Part shown: one piece after another, positions 42,264 through 44,999 of the stretch
How the letters are laid out: the number at the start of each line of letters is the position of its first letter
Position numbering within the stretch: the first letter of the stretch is position 1
NCBI GenBank assembly: GCA_947629265.1
Contig: CANRCZ010000010.1
Span: 1 to 44,999 of the forward strand
Direction: 5' to 3'
Length of the DNA stretch: 44,999 nucleotides
Origin: an uncultured Bacilli bacterium
Lineage (GTDB): Bacteria > Bacillota_I > Bacilli_A > RF39 > UBA660
Translations under genes and position numbers: made by a program
The notes under the pieces: model-generated
Told to the model about the DNA's origin: nothing
The model's input: only the letters and a program-made list of their open reading frames with translations
Database searches by the model: none

Positions 42264-42980
42264 ATGGAAAGATTGCAAAAAGTAATCGCTAATAGTGGTT
42301 ATACCTCAAGAAGAAAAGCTGAAGAATTGATAGCTAAAGGGCAAGTTAAAGTAAATGGGCAAGTTGTTCGTGAACTAGGTGTAAAAGTTAGCTCTAGCGA
42401 TGAAATAATGATCGGTTTTGACGTTTTAAAAAAAGAAAATAAAGTTTACTATTTATTAAATAAACCAAGAGGTATTATCTCTAGTGCTAGCGATGATAAA
42501 AAAAGAAAGACTGTCGTTGATTTAATCGATACAGATTATAGAATATATCCTGTAGGTAGACTCGATTACGATACAACTGGTGCTTTAATTTTAACCAACG
42601 ATGGTGAACTTACTAATCTATTAACCCATCCTAAAAACAATATCGATAAATTATATATCGCTAAAGTTAAAGGATTGATCGGTAAAAAAGAGGTAAACCT
42701 TTTAGCTAACGGTGTTGTTATCGATGGTAAAAAAACATCTAAAAGCAAAGTTAAAATTAGAAGATACGATAAAAAAACAAATACATCGATCGTCGAATTA
42801 ATAATTCATGAGGGTAGAAATCATCAAGTTAAAAAAATGTTTGAAGCTATCGGTTATGAGGTTATTAAACTTAAAAGAGAACAAATATCATTTTTAAATG
42901 TTAAAGATTTAAAATCAGGTGAATATCGTATTTTAAATCCTAAAGAGGTAAAAAAATTATACTTTGAAGCTACTAAATAA
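42264..42980 (+). CDS. rluB: Ribosomal large subunit pseudouridine synthase RluB
   Basis: The protein is 238 aa. It has an N-terminal S4 domain (MERLQKVIANSGYTSRRKAEELI, VKVNGQVV), then the catalytic GRLDYDTTGALILTNDG with the nucleophile Asp, and HEGRNHQVKKMFEAIGYEV. It makes pseudouridine in helix 89 of 23S rRNA. The position after spmB matches Bacillus, though a separate promoter (TATAAT at about 42236-42241) exists. GGGTGAG precedes the ATG. Confidence 0.93.
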   Translation: MERLQKVIANSGYTSRRKAEELIAKGQVKVNGQVVRELGVKVSSSDEIMIGFDVLKKENKVYYLLNKPRGIISSASDDKKRKTVVDLIDTDYRIYPVGRLDYDTTGALILTNDGELTNLLTHPKNNIDKLYIAKVKGLIGKKEVNLLANGVVIDGKKTSKSKVKIRRYDKKTNTSIVELIIHEGRNHQVKKMFEAIGYEVIKLKREQISFLNVKDLKSGEYRILNPKEVKKLYFEATK

Positions 42981-43008
42981 GATAAAACCGCAAGTTTTAT
43001 CTTTTTAT
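42979..43008 (+). terminator. rluB terminator
   Basis: AAGATAAAAC CGCAA GTTTTATCTT followed by TTT. Confidence 0.8.
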
Positions 43009-43154
43009 ATGTTATATATCAAATTTATGGTATAATATGATAAAAATTTATCAATTTAGGTGATTTGCAACCGAAATTTTACAAAAAACAACTTAAAAGT
43101 GGTAGTGCGCAACCGGTAGAAATTATAAAATTAGGTTGTAAAGGAGGAAAAAAG

Positions 43155-44675
43155 ATGAGTAATAATTTATCTAGCAATTTAAAAAAGATAAGAAAAGAAC
43201 ATAATCTATCACAAGAAGATTTAGCGGATATATTAGGTGTATCAAGACAAGCTATATCTAAATGGGAATCTAATTCAGCTTACCCAGAGATGGATAAAAT
43301 ATTGCAAATATGCAAAAGATTCGATGTCAATATTAATGATCTATTAAATAATGATATCGTCGAGGTTAAAAAGGAGGAAGAATCAAAAAATAGTATAAAT
43401 AAATATATCGATTCATTTTTAAACTATCTAACTAAGACAGTTAACATGTTCTTTAGTTTTAATTTAAAAAATAAAATAAAATGTTTAATCGAACAATGTG
43501 TAATTATTTTTATATTATTTATTCTATTTGGAATCACTGGTTTAGTACTTAGCACGGTTATTCAAAACCTTATCAGTTTTTTACCAACTTATCTATGTTC
43601 TGGTATATTAGGATTATTTGAGACTATATATTTCTTACTAGCTGTTATATTTAGTGTTATTATATTTTTACATATATTTAAGATAAGGTATTTAGATTAT
43701 TATGAGATTGTTAAGGAAACAAAGACGACTGATAATAGGGATGAAATAAAACAAATCGATGATGTAAAAAGTAAAACTAAACTTATTATAAGAGATCCTA
43801 AACATAGTGAATATCGTTTTATTAAAGCATTATTAAAAATTAATGTGGATTGTATCAAGATATTATCTTTAATGGTGTCAATTTTCTTTAGTTTTACACT
43901 AGTATGTTCTGTTATAGCACTAGTTTCATCGTTTATTATTGTCAAGACCGGTTTATTTTTTGTCGGTACTCTAGTTACTTTGATAGGAATTATAATAGTT
44001 AATATCTTATTACTCCTAATGTTTATTAATTTTACATTTAACCGTAAAAGCGATAAGAAGAAATTTATATATGTCTTTATTAGTGGTCTTGTAATAAGTG
44101 GTTTAGGTATCGGTTTAACGTTTATTGGTTCATTAGGTTTCAATGTTGTAAAAGATGACGAAAAACTAATGAAAGATGGTACTATTGAAATAGATATGAC
44201 TGATAATTTAGCGATTTATCCTGAATTTGATTACGAGTTTAAGGAAGCCGATATCAATAATGTTAAAATTGAATATCAAGTTAGCAAGTACTGTGATGTA
44301 GATCAACATAATACTGTTAATATTATCGGCGATTATAATTTGATTTATCCTATCAGTCATTGTGATAATCCTATGGAATTATTAAGAGGCTTTATTGATA
44401 AATTTAATGATAAGAAAATTATAGATATTAATAGTCCTATTATCGATGGTTCTATATCAAATTTAACTATATATGCATCAAAAGAAAATATTGCTAAATT
44501 AAAAAGTAATAATGATAAGTATTATGAGTATGAAACAACTTTAGAAGATTATGAAAATAGAATTTATATGTTAGAAGATAAAATAAGAGAATTAGAAGAA
44601 TTAAATGCTGATTTAGAAAGTACAAATCAAGAATATCAAGAACAAATAGATTATTATGAAAATAATAATGAATAA
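43155..44675 (+). CDS. XRE-type regulator fused to a multi-helix membrane protein
   Basis: The protein is 506 aa from the ATG at 43155, which has AAAGGAGG; the open frame upstream is leader. Residues 5-65 are a helix-turn-helix (LKKIRKEHNLSQEDLADILG, SRQAISKWESNSAYPEMDKI). Then come membrane helices at about 110-135, 150-170, 240-265, 270-300 and 315-340, an extracellular beta-rich part (TDNLAIYPEFDYEFKEADIN) and a C-terminal coiled coil (YMLEDKIRELEELNADLEST). Such HTH-membrane fusions probably act as membrane-tethered regulators sensing envelope stress. The coiled-coil tail is an unusual addition. TGGTATAAT at about 43028-43036 is the likely -10. Confidence 0.8.
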   Translation: MSNNLSSNLKKIRKEHNLSQEDLADILGVSRQAISKWESNSAYPEMDKILQICKRFDVNINDLLNNDIVEVKKEEESKNSINKYIDSFLNYLTKTVNMFFSFNLKNKIKCLIEQCVIIFILFILFGITGLVLSTVIQNLISFLPTYLCSGILGLFETIYFLLAVIFSVIIFLHIFKIRYLDYYEIVKETKTTDNRDEIKQIDDVKSKTKLIIRDPKHSEYRFIKALLKINVDCIKILSLMVSIFFSFTLVCSVIALVSSFIIVKTGLFFVGTLVTLIGIIIVNILLLLMFINFTFNRKSDKKKFIYVFISGLVISGLGIGLTFIGSLGFNVVKDDEKLMKDGTIEIDMTDNLAIYPEFDYEFKEADINNVKIEYQVSKYCDVDQHNTVNIIGDYNLIYPISHCDNPMELLRGFIDKFNDKKIIDINSPIIDGSISNLTIYASKENIAKLKSNNDKYYEYETTLEDYENRIYMLEDKIRELEELNADLESTNQEYQEQIDYYENNNE

Positions 44676-44698
44676 TAAAAAAATTTACGACAAGTGTA

Positions 44699-44751
44699 TT
44701 GACAAAATCAAATTATCACTATATAATTATACTAGCGTGATAATATCACGC
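44699..44751 (+). promoter_or_regulatory. Consensus promoter with a 17-base palindromic operator at the transcription start
   Basis: TTGACA (44699-44704), 17 bases, TATAAT (44722-44727), both perfect. GCGTGATAATATCACGC (44735-44751) is a perfect inverted repeat about the central A/T, covering +1 to +17. No gene with a ribosome-binding site follows within the hairpin-rich stretch. Confidence 0.75.
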
Positions 44752-44828
44752 ATGCACTCTTATCGTTATTTCAATATGAGAGTGCTCAACCAAAACCCCC
44801 TGAAGGAGCGCAATAGCGCTCCATTTTT
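44734..44828 (+). ncRNA. Candidate small structured RNA
   Basis: From the promoter above the transcript would contain a hairpin GCACTCT / AGAGTGC (44754-44785), a single-stranded C-rich stretch (AACCAAAACCCCCTGAAG) and a terminator GGAGCGC AATA GCGCTCC (44805-44822) followed by TTTTT. The open frame over it has no ribosome-binding site and is better explained as chance. The family is unknown. Confidence 0.55.
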
Positions 44829-44832
44829 GTTG

Positions 44833-44855
44833 AAACCCTTTATTTATAAGGGTTT
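44833..44855. terminator. Hairpin AAACCCTT / AAGGGTTT
   Basis: An eight-base perfect stem with a seven-base loop. It may be a second terminator or part of an element end. Confidence 0.5.
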
Positions 44856-44883
44856 GTGAGACAACCAAATTTTAAAAACCAAT

Positions 44884-44906
44884 TTTAGGTGGCATTTAGG
44901 TGGCAT
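44884..44906 (+). repeat. Direct repeat TTTAGGTGGCAT x2
   Basis: Two copies of TTTAGGTGGCAT with an 11-base period (44884-44895 and 44895-44906). Short direct repeats of this kind are typical arm-type binding sites of tyrosine integrases near the ends of integrative elements. No integrase gene is visible before the window ends. Confidence 0.5.
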
Positions 44907-44943
44907 TTTTATAATTTTTTCGTATTTTAAGACATAAAAAAAC

Positions 44944-44971
44944 AATGGAGCTTGAGAAATCAAACTCCATT
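44944..44971. terminator. Hairpin at the window end
   Basis: AATGGAG c TTGA gaaa TCAA a CTCCATT, followed by a T-rich stretch. It could end transcription arriving from either side. Confidence 0.55.
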
Positions 44972-44999
44972 ATTTTATATATTACATACTTATTTCAAA

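Noticed and set aside
44656-44859. 67-codon open frame at the window end
   Set aside because: It overlaps the end of the XRE-membrane gene, runs through a promoter, a palindrome and several hairpins, and has no ribosome-binding site. A small RNA explains the region better.
1-44999. DGR reverse transcriptase, CRISPR array, transposase or integrase
   Set aside because: No translated frame shows reverse-transcriptase, transposase or integrase motifs, and no regularly spaced repeats were seen. The DGR idea therefore rests on the variable segments alone.

Overview
The window is strongly AT-rich and uses the standard bacterial code: TGA, TAA and TAG all end genes, for example TGA at 15306-15308 and 33951-33953. 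EzrA, a ylbD-ylbE-rsmD cluster, yqeG-yqeH, a dac-spmA-spmB-rluB operon and a gerA-type germination operon point to a spore-forming, low-GC member of the Bacillota, class Bacilli in the broad sense (Erysipelotrichia/RF39-like gut lineages fit). This placement is inference from gene content; no rRNA is present. Ribosome-binding sites are mostly AGGTGAT or AAAGGAG, and several starts are GTG or TTG.

Layout. 1-807: a membrane-anchored surface protein (5' end outside the window) with a G9 tract near its start. 879-8532: FAD/Rieske oxidoreductase, rpsD with a leader, ezrA, a methyltransferase, rubrerythrin, a DUF1848 protein, tRNA-Arg(CCG) and an unknown gene. 8548-13243: divergent tetR and mmpL-type efflux operon with palindromic operators over both -35 regions. 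13319-15569: housekeeping and small genes, including ylbD-ylbE-rsmD. 15642-20646: three tandem paralogous surface proteins, a class B sortase, a dead sortase fragment, and a promoter whose spacer holds G10. 20629-24308 (minus): germinant receptor operon. 24391-26689: two more coiled-coil/lectin-like surface proteins, one with a G9 frame-shifting tract and one under a three-operator promoter beside an XRE regulator. 26937-31097: GGDEF-domain sensor with partner, CmpB-like membrane protein and lactate dehydrogenase. 31173-33408: tRNA-Arg(ACG), lineage-specific small genes, and two tandem copies of an apparently undescribed structured small RNA. 33471-39948: wall carboxypeptidases, XRE regulator, yqeGH, uppP, small membrane protein and lipoprotein. 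40029-42980: dac-spmA-spmB-rluB. 43155-end: XRE-membrane protein, then a promoter/operator with a hairpin-rich RNA and direct repeats like integrase arm sites.

Main discovery: a surface-variation system spread over about 26 kb. Three long G tracts (15-23, 24475-24483, 17865-17874) lie exactly where slipped-strand copying would switch surface genes on or off: two just after a start codon, one between -35 and -10. The two G9 genes and their unswitched relative at 25811-26689 also share a GC-rich C-terminal segment whose differences fall on positions 1 and 2 of C-ending codons, as expected of variable regions written by a diversity-generating retroelement. No reverse transcriptase or template repeat was found in the window, so that part is inference. 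Together they suggest on/off switching combined with ligand-domain diversification.
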